Of a stretch of DNA of 5,645 nucleotides, positions 1 through 5,511 are shown piece by piece. Both the position numbers and the translations under genes were made by a program. Location: the NCBI GenBank assembly GCA_903970295.1, contig CAJCHQ010000005.1, positions 1 through 5,645 of the forward strand, in the 5' to 3' direction. The notes below the pieces were generated by a model. The model saw nothing but the letters and a program-made list of their open reading frames with translations, was not told where the DNA came from and did no database searches. The DNA comes from Bryobacterales bacterium. GTDB taxonomy: Bacteria; Cyanobacteriota; Vampirovibrionia; Obscuribacterales; Obscuribacteraceae. Position 1 is the first letter of the stretch. Every line of letters starts with the position of its first letter.

Positions 1-228
1 GAACGTTCCTTTTGGCAAAAGTTTATACCAAAGCACGAAGCCATCCCGATCCCAAACAAGTATTTTCACCCGATTGCCACGTCGATTTCTGAAGACAAAA
101 AGCGCACCGGACATGGGGTCGCCACCCATGAAAGACTTCACGACTCCGTACAGTCCGTTAAAGCCAAAGCGCATGTCAGTTGGCTTCGTACAGAAGTAGA
201 TTTGGATGGCACCAGGAGCAATGAACAT
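1..228 (-). CDS. tnpB: IS66 family accessory protein TnpB, partial (cut by left window edge)
   Basis: The first 76 residues of the IS66 second ORF are visible, starting MFIAPGAIQIYFCTKPTDMR. The family hallmarks are clear: the TKPTDMR-FGFNGLYG block (residues 15-28), DPMSGALFVFRNRRGNRVK (38-55) and WDRDGFVLWYK (59-69). Family members are about 110-120 residues, so roughly 35-45 residues are missing to the left. TnpB is required for transposition of many IS66 elements, but its biochemical role is not settled. The ATG at 228 lies two bases after the tnpA stop (231-233), and no strong ribosome site is visible before it, so translation is probably coupled to tnpA. No frameshift or stop appears in the visible part. 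Confidence 0.9.
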   Translation of the reverse strand, partial: MFIAPGAIQIYFCTKPTDMRFGFNGLYGVVKSFMGGDPMSGALFVFRNRRGNRVKILVWDRDGFVLWYKLLPKGTF

Positions 229-230
229 AT

Positions 231-659
231 CTATCGGAGCGCATCCATTATTCGCACCAACATTTTCAAATCGAAACTCGCCGGCACGCGGACCACCACG
301 CCACTGGGCACCGATATTTCGATTGTCGCCAATGGGGAAGAAATTTCGCGAGGAGCAGATACCGTCGCTCTCACGAATGTAGGCTTTTGTTTCGAAACAT
401 TTTGCGCAGAGGCGAACTTTGCTTTACTCGATGCGCCAGTCCTTTTGAGATTTCTGTGCTGCTGCTTTGATTTGCCGTCCGCTCGCCGGTTCTCCTCGTC
501 GCGAGCGCGAATGGTGCGCTCCCAGTTAGAAAACGCACTTGGCTTTATCCCTTCATTCAAGCAAAACTGGGCCTTGGAGAGTCCACTCAACTTCTGCCGG
601 GCAATAATTTCTCGCCAGTGCTGTTCTTTGTATGGATCTCGATGCCCGTGAGCTGGCAC
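231..659 (-). CDS. tnpA: IS66 family accessory protein TnpA
   Basis: A complete 142-residue IS66 first ORF. The N-terminus, with HRDPYKEQHWREIIARQ (6-22), is followed by GLSKAQFCLNEGIKPSAFSNWER (26-48), the helix-turn-helix-like DNA-binding region of this family. A charged, low-complexity middle (about 50-95) leads to the conserved C-terminal block IEISVPSGVVVRVPASFDLK (113-132), ending in IMDALR. The length is normal for TnpA. The protein is thought to bind DNA and support the TnpC transposase. The start is GTG, chosen because an excellent GAGGAGG ribosome site lies five bases upstream (665-671) and the protein start matches family N-termini. It is followed directly by tnpB in one transcription unit and looks intact. 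Confidence 0.92.
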   Translation of the reverse strand: MPAHGHRDPYKEQHWREIIARQKLSGLSKAQFCLNEGIKPSAFSNWERTIRARDEENRRADGKSKQQHRNLKRTGASSKAKFASAQNVSKQKPTFVRATVSAPREISSPLATIEISVPSGVVVRVPASFDLKMLVRIMDALR

Positions 660-664
660 GTTAG

Positions 665-671
665 CCTCCTC
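665..671 (-). promoter_or_regulatory. Shine-Dalgarno site of tnpA
   Basis: The minus strand reads GAGGAGG, with five bases before the GTG at 659-657. This near-consensus site decides the non-ATG start of tnpA. Confidence 0.75.
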
Positions 672-717
672 GCATTGCCTGTGGTATCATCCAGTATATG
701 CGGGACGGATTCTGATT

Positions 718-745
718 CTCAAGCCGTCGATGCTGCAACGCTTAC
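718..745 (-). repeat. IS66 terminal inverted repeat (tnpA side)
   Basis: The minus strand starts GTAAGCGTTGCAGCATCGAC at 745 and reads inward to 718. It begins with the GTAA typical of IS66 ends and matches 20 of 28 positions of the sequence at 4105-4132, the opposite end of an IS66 element in this window. That fits left and right ends of the same or closely related elements. Confidence 0.7.
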
Positions 746-810
746 GAAGCGACGACGGAGAATGTTGCAGAAAACAACGCTAAGAAAGATGATTCTCAGG
801 ACACGGTACT

Positions 811-2433
811 TTGAAGCAGTTGTTTATGCATAGCAAACTCCCTCTGAATCTAACTGATCTGCTAAAGCAACGCACTGTTGAAGGTGCGCGAATCGAGTAC
901 AAAGCTGGCTGGAATGCAGATCCGATCATGCGGACAGTTTGTGCTTTTGCCAACGATTTGGAAAATCTTGGTGGAGGGTATGTGGTCATCGGACAGGACT
1001 GCGATAGCGCAGGGCAACCCATCTTCCCGCCTGCCGGAATTCCAGAGAACAAGCTGGATAGAATTCAGCAAGAGTTGCTTGGTTACTGCAACCTAATTCA
1101 GCCACCTTACTTTCCGCTTCTGACTATAGAAGAAATTGAAAGTCGTAAGTTGATAATCTTGCAATGCCCCGGAGGACAAAATCGTCCTTACAAAGCTCCT
1201 TCGGCAGTTACAGCCAAGCACAAGACGTTGTTCTATTATGTTCGGCGGTACAGCAGTACAATCGAGGCGAAAGGTGAAACAGAACAAGACCTCCTTAGTC
1301 TGTCAGCAAAAATACCTTTCGATGATCGTTATTCACAATCAGGAAGTGTGAATGAACTTTCGCGCCCATTGATAAAGGACTTTCTTGAAGAGGTGGGAAG
1401 TGCATTGGCAGAGAGTGTAGATGCAATGGAAATTCAAGCTTTAGGGCGGCAAATGAACATAGTAGGGGGTCCGTCCGAGTCAGTTTGGGTGAAGAATGTG
1501 GGATTGATGTTTTTCAACGAGAGACCAGACAAGTTTTTTCCGGGAACGCAAATTGATGTTATCTGGTTTCCTGATGGACCAGGAGGGGATCAGTTTGATG
1601 AGAAAACCTTTTATGGTCCACTTGGGCAGATGACGCGAGACGCTCTCTCTTACATTCAACGGAACTATCTTACCGAGACGGTTGTGAAACAGGAAGGACA
1701 AGCAGAAGCGCGAAGAATATGGAATTTCCCTTTTCCGGCAATCGAAGAAGCTATCGTGAATGCTGTCTATCACCGTTCGTATGAAGAGCGTGAGCCGATA
1801 GAAGTTCGTATTACCCCTGAAGAGATTGTGGTGTTGAGCTTTCCCGGTCCAGATCGGGCAATCAAAATGGAAGATTTACGAGCGGGAAAGGCTGTAAACC
1901 GACGGTATCGAAACAGGCGTATTGGAGAGTTTCTCAGAGAGCTTGACTTAACAGAAGGACGGGCAACAGGAATTCCAAAGATTCTCAGAGCAATGCAAAA
2001 TAACGGCTCGGCGCAGCCAGTTTTTGAAACTGACGAGGAAAGAAGTTCATTTGTGATTCGGTTAGCCAGGCATCCGTCAACGTATGAACTAAAGAAACCA
2101 GCTAGCGAGGGGACGACAAAGGTGGCAAGTGAGGTAGTTGCCTTGCTTAAGGTTTTAGGACGGGGGGAAATGAGCCGGCAGGAACTTCAGGATGCAATGG
2201 GTCTGAAAAATCTCAAGCATTTTCGACTTGCATACGTTCTGCCAGGTCTGGCTTCGCAGTGCATCGAGATGACAATACCAGACAAGCCAAGTAGCAGCCA
2301 GCAGCGGTATCGCGCTACTACTAAAGGGCTTCAGTATTTAAGAAAAGCCATTTCAGATGGAACCAAAGCAAATAAACTTCCCCCGTGCCCCCGGGGGAGT
2401 CAGAGGGGGGATACTACAGGCGACAGACCTTAA
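811..2433 (+). CDS. AlbA_2/Schlafen-like putative nucleic-acid-binding ATPase (AAA_4/HATPase_c_4 type)
   Basis: A 540-residue protein. Residues about 20-150 form an AlbA_2 (Schlafen AAA_4) domain: EGARIEYKAGW (24-34), CAFANDLENLGGGYVVIGQD (44-63) and, later, FYYVRRYSST (141-150). Residues about 305-418 form a GHKL-type HATPase_c_4 domain, with the N-box-like FPAIEEAIVNAVYHRSY (308-324) and the glycine motif LTEGRATGIPKI (380-391). Residues about 437-508 look like the C-terminal winged helix of these proteins (MSRQELQDAMGL, then FRLAYVLPGL, MTIPDKPSSSQQRY). Relatives are annotated as ATP-binding or putative DNA-binding transcriptional regulators; the substrate is unknown. The start is uncertain: TTG at 811 has a weak cagg site ten bases upstream, and ATG at 826 would shorten it by five residues. 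The last 20 or so residues (from about K519, rich in P, G and R) appear to derive from a GC-rich repeat. The gene stands alone, 65 bp from an IS66 end, with no frameshift visible. Confidence 0.85.
   Translation: MKQLFMHSKLPLNLTDLLKQRTVEGARIEYKAGWNADPIMRTVCAFANDLENLGGGYVVIGQDCDSAGQPIFPPAGIPENKLDRIQQELLGYCNLIQPPYFPLLTIEEIESRKLIILQCPGGQNRPYKAPSAVTAKHKTLFYYVRRYSSTIEAKGETEQDLLSLSAKIPFDDRYSQSGSVNELSRPLIKDFLEEVGSALAESVDAMEIQALGRQMNIVGGPSESVWVKNVGLMFFNERPDKFFPGTQIDVIWFPDGPGGDQFDEKTFYGPLGQMTRDALSYIQRNYLTETVVKQEGQAEARRIWNFPFPAIEEAIVNAVYHRSYEEREPIEVRITPEEIVVLSFPGPDRAIKMEDLRAGKAVNRRYRNRRIGEFLRELDLTEGRATGIPKILRAMQNNGSAQPVFETDEERSSFVIRLARHPSTYELKKPASEGTTKVASEVVALLKVLGRGEMSRQELQDAMGLKNLKHFRLAYVLPGLASQCIEMTIPDKPSSSQQRYRATTKGLQYLRKAISDGTKANKLPPCPRGSQRGDTTGDRP
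2380..2409. repeat. GC-rich palindromic element in the 3' end of the ATPase gene
   Basis: A perfect 10-bp palindrome, cccccggggg, occupies 2388-2397. It is flanked by a second C-run (2380-2384) and a second G-run (2405-2410), so nested stems can form. It encodes PPCPRGSQRG, unlike the rest of the protein, and resembles the short interspersed GC palindromes found in many bacterial genomes. No T-run follows, so it is not a standard intrinsic terminator on the plus strand. Confidence 0.45.
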
Positions 2434-2434
2434 A

Positions 2435-2526
2435 CACCAGGCAAGTCACCAGGTAGGACGCCAGGCAAGTCACCAGAGTAGAACGCCAGGCAAGTCACCA
2501 GGTAGGACGCCAGGCAAGTTACCAGG
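2435..2526 (+). repeat. Short tandem repeat, four 24/25-bp units built from 12-bp half units
   Basis: The core ccaggcaagt recurs at 2437, 2461, 2486 and 2510 (spacing 24, 25, 24). Each unit is two similar 12-mers, ccaggcaagtca and ccaggtaggacg, so the array has a 12-bp sub-period. It begins directly after the ATPase stop codon (2431-2433). Read in one frame it would encode PGKS/PGRT tetrapeptides, but the one extra base in the second unit shifts the frame. It is therefore probably a replication-slippage array and not coding sequence. Confidence 0.8.
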
Positions 2527-2556
2527 TAAGTTAATCTTGTCACAATATCAAGAGGG

Positions 2557-3012
2557 ATGGACATAGAGGCAGAGCCTGCGCAACTTCAACTTGGCAATTT
2601 TGGCAGTTTGACATTCTCTCAAAATCAACCTCAGGCGCAAACGGATTTTAACCTTCAAGAGCAGTACATGAATCAAACAAACGGCGCAAGCTGGATTCCT
2701 CTATCGACAGGCGGACTAAGTGACGATCAGTTCATTCAGGCTGCAGTCGCAGCAGCTAGCTCGGTAGCCAGTAATATTCCCTATGATCCTCTCGATTCCG
2801 GCTATGGTAGAAACAGTAATGCTTTCATCGCCGGAGTTCTCGATAGATTAAACATTCCTCGACCCACGATTCCAGGATTGGTTTTTGCACCGGGGTACTA
2901 CGGTGCACCGGCTCCGGTACAGCATAAGAAGACAGGAACCGGAGTACCTGCATTCGGCGGCGAGAGTATTACCACATACACTCTTCCTGGTCGGCACCCG
3001 CTCGGCGGCTGA
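2557..3012 (+). CDS. Hypothetical protein, possible C-terminal fragment of a polymorphic-toxin/RHS-like protein
   Basis: A 151-residue ORF that I do not recognise firmly. The N-terminal 45 residues are polar and Q/N-rich. They are followed by WIPLSTGGLSDDQFIQAAVAAA (46-67), an Ala-rich probable helix. Then come IPYDPLDSGYGRNSNAFIAGVLDRLNIPRP (74-103) and a Gly/Pro-rich tail. The YDP...NSNAF...GVLDRL pattern recalls C-terminal domains at the ends of RHS, haemagglutinin-like and other secreted effector proteins, which would make this a detached tail; that is inference from memory. No signal peptide or membrane segment is seen. The ATG at 2557 has its purine-rich stretch (agaggg) directly adjacent, which is poor for initiation. 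ATG 2668, with aagag seven bases upstream, is an alternative. An in-frame TAA at 2527-2529 prevents extension upstream. It may be a gene remnant. Confidence 0.5.
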   Translation: MDIEAEPAQLQLGNFGSLTFSQNQPQAQTDFNLQEQYMNQTNGASWIPLSTGGLSDDQFIQAAVAAASSVASNIPYDPLDSGYGRNSNAFIAGVLDRLNIPRPTIPGLVFAPGYYGAPAPVQHKKTGTGVPAFGGESITTYTLPGRHPLGG

Positions 3013-3030
3013 CTTCGTGATACTTTCTCT

Positions 3031-3444
3031 CTATTTAGGCTTACGTGTCGTAAAGTCAGTGCGGGCTATTGAGTTCAGCGTAATGAAGATCAGATATGTA
3101 ATGGAAAAAGGCACGATGACGAAACGCGGAAGAAGCTCAATTTCACACAGGGCCCATATCGTCCAAGCACCGTGCGTATAGTTCGGCGAAGCCAAGCCTG
3201 GCCATGTATAGAATACACTGCTTGTAGCAAGACTAGGCACGATGCTCATAGCGAAGCCAATCAATGACACTATTACTGCAGGTTTTGCTGGTTCAAGTAG
3301 AAATTTGATTTTGTCTCGATTGCTCACAGAAAATTCCAAATGGTGCAAAACCAGAGTATCACCTCTTTTCGACTCTAGACCAGGCAACCATACAGTGAAT
3401 GTGATGCTGCTGAGTGCCTGTAAGTCATTTTCGGCAGGTGACAA
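3031..3444 (-). CDS. Hypothetical membrane protein (uncertain)
   Basis: A 137-residue minus-strand ORF. Its hydrophilic N-terminal half (1-54, with ESKRGDT and SNRDKIK) is followed by two hydrophobic stretches, about 55-75 (PAVIVSLIGFAMSIVPSLAT) and 108-124 (FVIVPFSITYLIFITLN), and a short basic tail (ARTDFTTRKPK). That pattern would suit a small inner-membrane protein with a cytoplasmic N-terminus. It begins with TTG at 3444, immediately after an in-frame TAG. The minus strand has GAGGAG nine bases upstream, a reasonable ribosome site. It converges with the 2557-3012 ORF, with 18 bp between the stops. No family is recognised, and a chance open frame in degraded DNA is a real alternative. Confidence 0.35.
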   Translation of the reverse strand: MSPAENDLQALSSITFTVWLPGLESKRGDTLVLHHLEFSVSNRDKIKFLLEPAKPAVIVSLIGFAMSIVPSLATSSVFYTWPGLASPNYTHGAWTIWALCEIELLPRFVIVPFSITYLIFITLNSIARTDFTTRKPK

Positions 3445-3593
3445 CTAAGCAAACTCCTCAAGGAAGATCGATCAGAGTATGAACGCCGTCACCTGGCGAA
3501 ATTTGAATTCTGATTACGAAATTCAGCACCCTACTAATTCAAGACAGAAATCGTTAGCACTAACGCTGATGTCGTTTCTCACTCTCCTTGTTC

Positions 3594-3941
3594 CTAATTA
3601 TCGCCGACCTCCATGGCGATTCATTTGGTCCGTAGAGATCACCGTGTTGCTTGGTCTACATCGTACTTGATAACCATTATCACCGGCTTTTCATGCGCTT
3701 TCATAATTAAAGCCTCAAAGCTTCTATTTCCAGCCTTTTCAAACTGCTGTATGTCGTGCCTCATTTGCTCGTTGAGTCACACACCGGGTTGAAAATCCAA
3801 TAGACTGCCTTATCATTCGACCGACTTAACCGTGAGTGTTTCTACTTTTATGGTCGGGATCACGGCATCCACTTGACTGAAAATCTGAGAAACAATCTTG
3901 AAATCACTCACAAGAGTGATTAATCGCATATTCGTTGACAC
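3594..3941 (-). pseudogene. Possible decayed gene or pair of small ORFs
   Basis: One minus-strand frame is read from a GTG at 3941. Its first 42 codons are open (VSTNMRLITLVSDFKIVSQI..., ending ...LTVKSVE). It then meets TGA at 3815-3813 and TAA at 3812-3810, TGA at 3779-3777, an open 41-codon stretch from ATG 3764 (MRHDIQQFEKAGNRSFEALI...), TGA at 3641-3639 and TGA at 3623-3621, and ends at TAG 3596-3594. The open stretches have a plausible protein composition, but no family is recognised and no strong ribosome site precedes either start. It could be two tiny genes, a pseudogene, or chance. Confidence 0.25.
3902..3921. repeat. Perfect 8-bp inverted repeat (hairpin)
   Basis: The sequence aatcactc, a four-base acaa loop, and gagtgatt form a perfect stem. 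It lies near the 5' end of the minus-strand frame starting at 3941. No T-run follows on either strand, so it is not an obvious terminator. It could be an operator-like site or chance. Confidence 0.35.
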
Positions 3942-3992
3942 TCGAACTCAACAATTGCAGAATTCGTTCATGGGAATCGATTGGAGCGTCTT

Positions 3993-4157
3993 ATGGATTT
4001 GGTCACGCAATTACTAACGGTACTAGTACCAGCGGCCGCCGGTGGTTTTGCAGCTTGGTGCGTAGATCAGGAAAACTCTTCTGACGAGTGTGCGTCCGAA
4101 CGCAGTAGTGGTAGCAGCGCCGATGGTTTGATGGCATCTAGAGAAGTGGTTCTTTAG
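3993..4157 (+). CDS. Small hypothetical ORF, possibly truncated by the IS66 insertion
   Basis: A 54-codon ORF from ATG 3993 with a ggag ribosome site (3983-3986) six bases upstream. Residues 3-23 (LVTQLLTVLVPAAAGGFAAWC) are hydrophobic and could span the membrane or form a signal-like segment. The remainder is polar and Ser/Asp/Glu-rich. The inferred IS66 terminus at 4105 falls after codon 37, so the last 17 codons are IS sequence. If the ORF is real, it is the front of a gene interrupted by the IS, with a new stop at 4155-4157. No homologue is recognised. Confidence 0.25.
   Translation: MDLVTQLLTVLVPAAAGGFAAWCVDQENSSDECASERSSGSSADGLMASREVVL
4105..4132 (+). repeat. IS66 terminal inverted repeat (tnpC side, inferred)
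   Basis: The plus strand from 4105 begins gtagtggtagcagcgccgat. It aligns without gaps to the other IS66 terminus (718-745, minus) at 20 of 28 positions, and lies about 70 bp beyond the tnpC stop, where the family end is expected. The fourth base is G where IS66 ends usually read GTAA, so the exact boundary is uncertain. Confidence 0.55.
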
Positions 4158-4173
4158 AGATATCGATTTGAGT

Positions 4174-5118
4174 TTAGCAGGCCTTTCTAGATTTTGCCCA
4201 GCGGTTGGGCAGCAACTGTTCGAGTTCGCTTGTCTTCATCGAGTTGATCCTGGTGAAGACATCAGTGAGGTATTCGACCGGGTTGATGTTGTTGGCTTTG
4301 CAGGAAGCCATGAAGGAAAGGTGGATTGCCGCCGCTCTGCCTCCGGCATTAGAACCGACAAAGAGACTGTTCTTCCTCATCAAAACGAAGTCCTTGATCG
4401 CTCGCTCGGCCGAGTTGTTGTCGATATCGAGATCGGGGTTCTTCAGGAATCGCGTCAGGGCGATCCAGTGGTTGAGGGTGTAGTCGACGGCAGACGTGAG
4501 CACATGTGTCGGATTGAGTGTTCCTTTGAGCGCGAGAACCTTTGTGTGCAGTTTTTTCATCAGTGGCTTGGAGCGGGAACGCCTGGCAGCCAGCCGTTCC
4601 GCCGGTGTTTTTCCTGTGATGTCCCTTTCCACAGCGTAGAGCTTTTCGTATATATCCAAAATGATGTTGCAAGGTTTGGGCTCAATGGGCAGACAATCGT
4701 AATACTTTCTTCGCGAGTGGGCATGACAGCCGACCTCCGTTCTCGAACTGTTCTTGAAGAGGGCATCAAAACCACGGGCGGCATCCGCCTGAATGCAGGC
4801 GTCAACATCTTCGAACCATGCTTTATTTCGGTCGAACGTCTGGTCAGGCGAAAAATCGAAAACCAAGAGCTTGAGGGAGCGAGCCACGTAGACGGTCATC
4901 TTGCCTTTACGCATTCGACCTTTGATGGTGCGATCCTGGATTTTGATTTCGGAGTCGTCGGTATTGATCACGTTAGACTTGCGAACCTCGCGAGTCATCA
5001 CCTCGTACAGAAGCTCGAGAGTCAATGCGGAATCAAGCGAACAGTCACTTTGGGTCGAACGGGGAATCAACGCATCCTCTCGTTTGAACCGTTTTTCTTG
5101 TCGATTGTGCGGCAAGCC
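4174..5118 (-). pseudogene. tnpC: IS66 family transposase TnpC, 5'-truncated
   Basis: About 314 codons of the IS66 DDE transposase remain, from GLPHNRQEKRFKRE to the natural C-terminus; full-length TnpC is about 500-540 residues, so the N-terminal third is gone. Counted from the first retained glycine, the catalytic residues are the D in INTDDSEIKI (about 54), the D in CIQADAARGF (about 112) and the E in DIDNNSAERAIKDF (about 238). Also present are EVGCHAHSRRKYYD, the C-H-rich family motif, and SLFVGSNAGGRAAA, followed by the ending ELEQLLPNRW. The frame stays open upstream to a TTG at 5289, but those 57 codons are IS21-end sequence, so that longer reading is a chance fusion. With its N-terminal domain missing, the protein is almost certainly inactive. 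Confidence 0.88.
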
Positions 5119-5150
5119 TGTGTTTGGCAAATTAAATGTAGTCCGCGTGG

Positions 5151-5190
5151 CAATCGAAAATGGGGCCACCCATCGAAAAGTATGGCGGCC
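5151..5190. repeat. IS21 subterminal tandem repeats
   Basis: Two adjacent imperfect 20-bp copies share atcgaaaa and a ggcc-containing second half. IS21 elements carry several such repeats inside each end, thought to be transposase-binding sites; these two lie 32 bp inside the inferred terminus. Confidence 0.6.
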
Positions 5191-5282
5191 TGATCGTACG
5201 CGTGACGGATATGCGTAACGACGCAATCGAATAGCTTTTGCGGGCTGCCGCTGAGCTTGCTCCGCCGTCTTGCCGAGCCGTT

Positions 5283-5331
5283 CCGGCAAGATGATGCACA
5301 GCCAGCTACAGGCTATGCATCATCTTGTCGG
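5283..5331. repeat. Strong hairpin downstream of istB
   Basis: Arms 5283-5303 and 5311-5331 pair at 19 of 21 positions around a 7-base loop (agctaca). The hairpin starts 18 bp after the istB stop. No T-run follows in the istB direction, so it is not a classic intrinsic terminator. A shorter alternative stem (5269-5275 with 5284-5290) competes for the same arm. Confidence 0.7.
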
Positions 5332-5349
5332 TCTGATTAAATGCGGCAG

Positions 5350-5511
5350 TCAGTTCAGCGAGTCTGAGCTTTTGGCGCCCTTCTTCCGGCGCAGACTTTC
5401 CTTGAAGCGGTAGCTTTCTCCATTAGCTTCCAGAATGTGGCAGCGATGATTGAGGCGGTCAAGGACAGCTGCGGTCAGGTTCTTGGTGACGAAGACCGAC
5501 GACCAGTCTCC
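5350..5511 (-). pseudogene. istB: IstB, IS21-family helper ATPase, C-terminal fragment
   Basis: The last 53 codons of istB are read leftward, ending at TGA 5350-5352. The sequence contains GDWSSVFVTKNLTAAVLDRL (1-20), NHRCHILEANGESYRFKESL (21-40) and a basic tail (RRKKGAKSSDSLN). This is the characteristic IstB C-terminus, with DRL.HRCHI and ANGESYR. IstB is an AAA+ ATPase of about 250 residues that assists the IstA transposase; the Walker motifs and most of the protein are absent here. Homology stops at codon 1, just before an in-frame TAA and a TTATGT-type sequence, so the gene was cut by insertion or deletion. It is not functional. Confidence 0.88.

Larger units (their letters stand above)
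1..745 (-). mobile_element. IS66-family element, tnpA/tnpB end (partial)
   Basis: This is the upstream part of an IS66-family insertion sequence, read leftward. It consists of a terminal inverted repeat at 718-745, tnpA and the start of tnpB in the usual family order; tnpC would lie beyond the left edge. The boundary at 745 is placed where the minus strand reads GTAAGCG, because IS66 elements characteristically begin GTAA. The adjacent bases 746-753 (gaagcgac) would be the 8-bp target duplication, but the partner copy is outside the window. Family assignment rests on the protein sequences and is secure; the exact end is inferred from the motif. Confidence 0.88.
3445..4104. other. Gene-poor interval between the membrane-protein ORF and the right IS66 end
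   Basis: No gene of recognisable family is present in these 660 bp. The plus-strand frame from ATG 3479 (63 residues, ending 3670) lacks protein-like features. The minus strand from 3941 to 3594 is a broken frame described separately, and a short plus-strand ORF starts at 3993. A perfect 8-bp inverted repeat with a 4-base loop lies at 3902-3921, and a 12-bp palindrome at 4019-4030. The overall look is of decayed sequence next to an IS insertion. Confidence 0.5.
4105..5118 (-). mobile_element. IS66-family element, tnpC end (interrupted by IS21)
   Basis: This is the distal part of an IS66-family element, with a terminal repeat at about 4105-4132 and the C-terminal two-thirds of tnpC. Homology stops at 5118, where an IS21-type end begins. 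The tnpB/tnpA half is not found to the right within the window. It has the same orientation as the element at 1-745 but is a separate piece of DNA, unless the replicon is circular and both pieces belong to one interrupted copy. Confidence 0.75.
5119..5511 (-). mobile_element. IS21-family remnant (istB 3' end plus terminal region)
   Basis: The remnant holds the last part of istB, a 3' untranslated segment with a hairpin, and an IS21-like end. The right end of the IS (left in the window) is placed at 5119, where the plus strand starts tgtgtttggcaaatt, since IS21 elements end in TGT/ACA. Two subterminal repeats of about 20 bp, caatcgaaaatggggccacc (5151-5170) and catcgaaaagtatggcggcc (5171-5190), fit the multiple terminal repeats of this family. 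The junction coincides with the exact loss of tnpC homology. On the other side the element is cut at 5511. Confidence 0.72.

Noticed and set aside
202..651. A 149-codon plus-strand open frame
   Set aside because: It is antisense to tnpA, which has family homology and a strong ribosome site.
2435..2526. CRISPR array
   Set aside because: The repeats are contiguous with no unique spacers and show a 12-bp sub-period; this is a simple tandem repeat and no cas genes are nearby.
2357..2566. A 69-codon frame through the tandem repeat
   Set aside because: It overlaps the ATPase 3' end in another frame, and its content is just repeat-encoded PGKS/PGRT peptides; no independent gene evidence.
3479..3670. 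A 63-codon plus-strand frame
   Set aside because: The spacing from the nearest purine-rich stretch is long (about 12 bases), the composition is not protein-like, and it overlaps the broken minus-strand frame.
4022..4039. Adjacent SpeI (actagt) and NotI (gcggccgc) sites, reminiscent of an engineered cloning suffix
   Set aside because: The spacing and flanks do not match a standard cloning suffix, and the surrounding sequence is ordinary bacterial DNA; chance co-occurrence is the simplest explanation.
4168..5193. A 341-codon plus-strand open frame
   Set aside because: It is the antisense shadow of tnpC, whose minus-strand translation contains clear IS66 catalytic motifs.
5119..5289. N-terminal 57 codons that extend the tnpC frame to a TTG at 5289
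   Set aside because: They lie in IS21 terminal sequence, do not resemble the IS66 transposase N-terminus, and have a weak start; this is a chance open frame across the insertion joint.
5283..5331. Intrinsic terminator for istB
   Set aside because: The stem is strong but no T-run follows it on the minus strand, so a standard rho-independent terminator is not supported.
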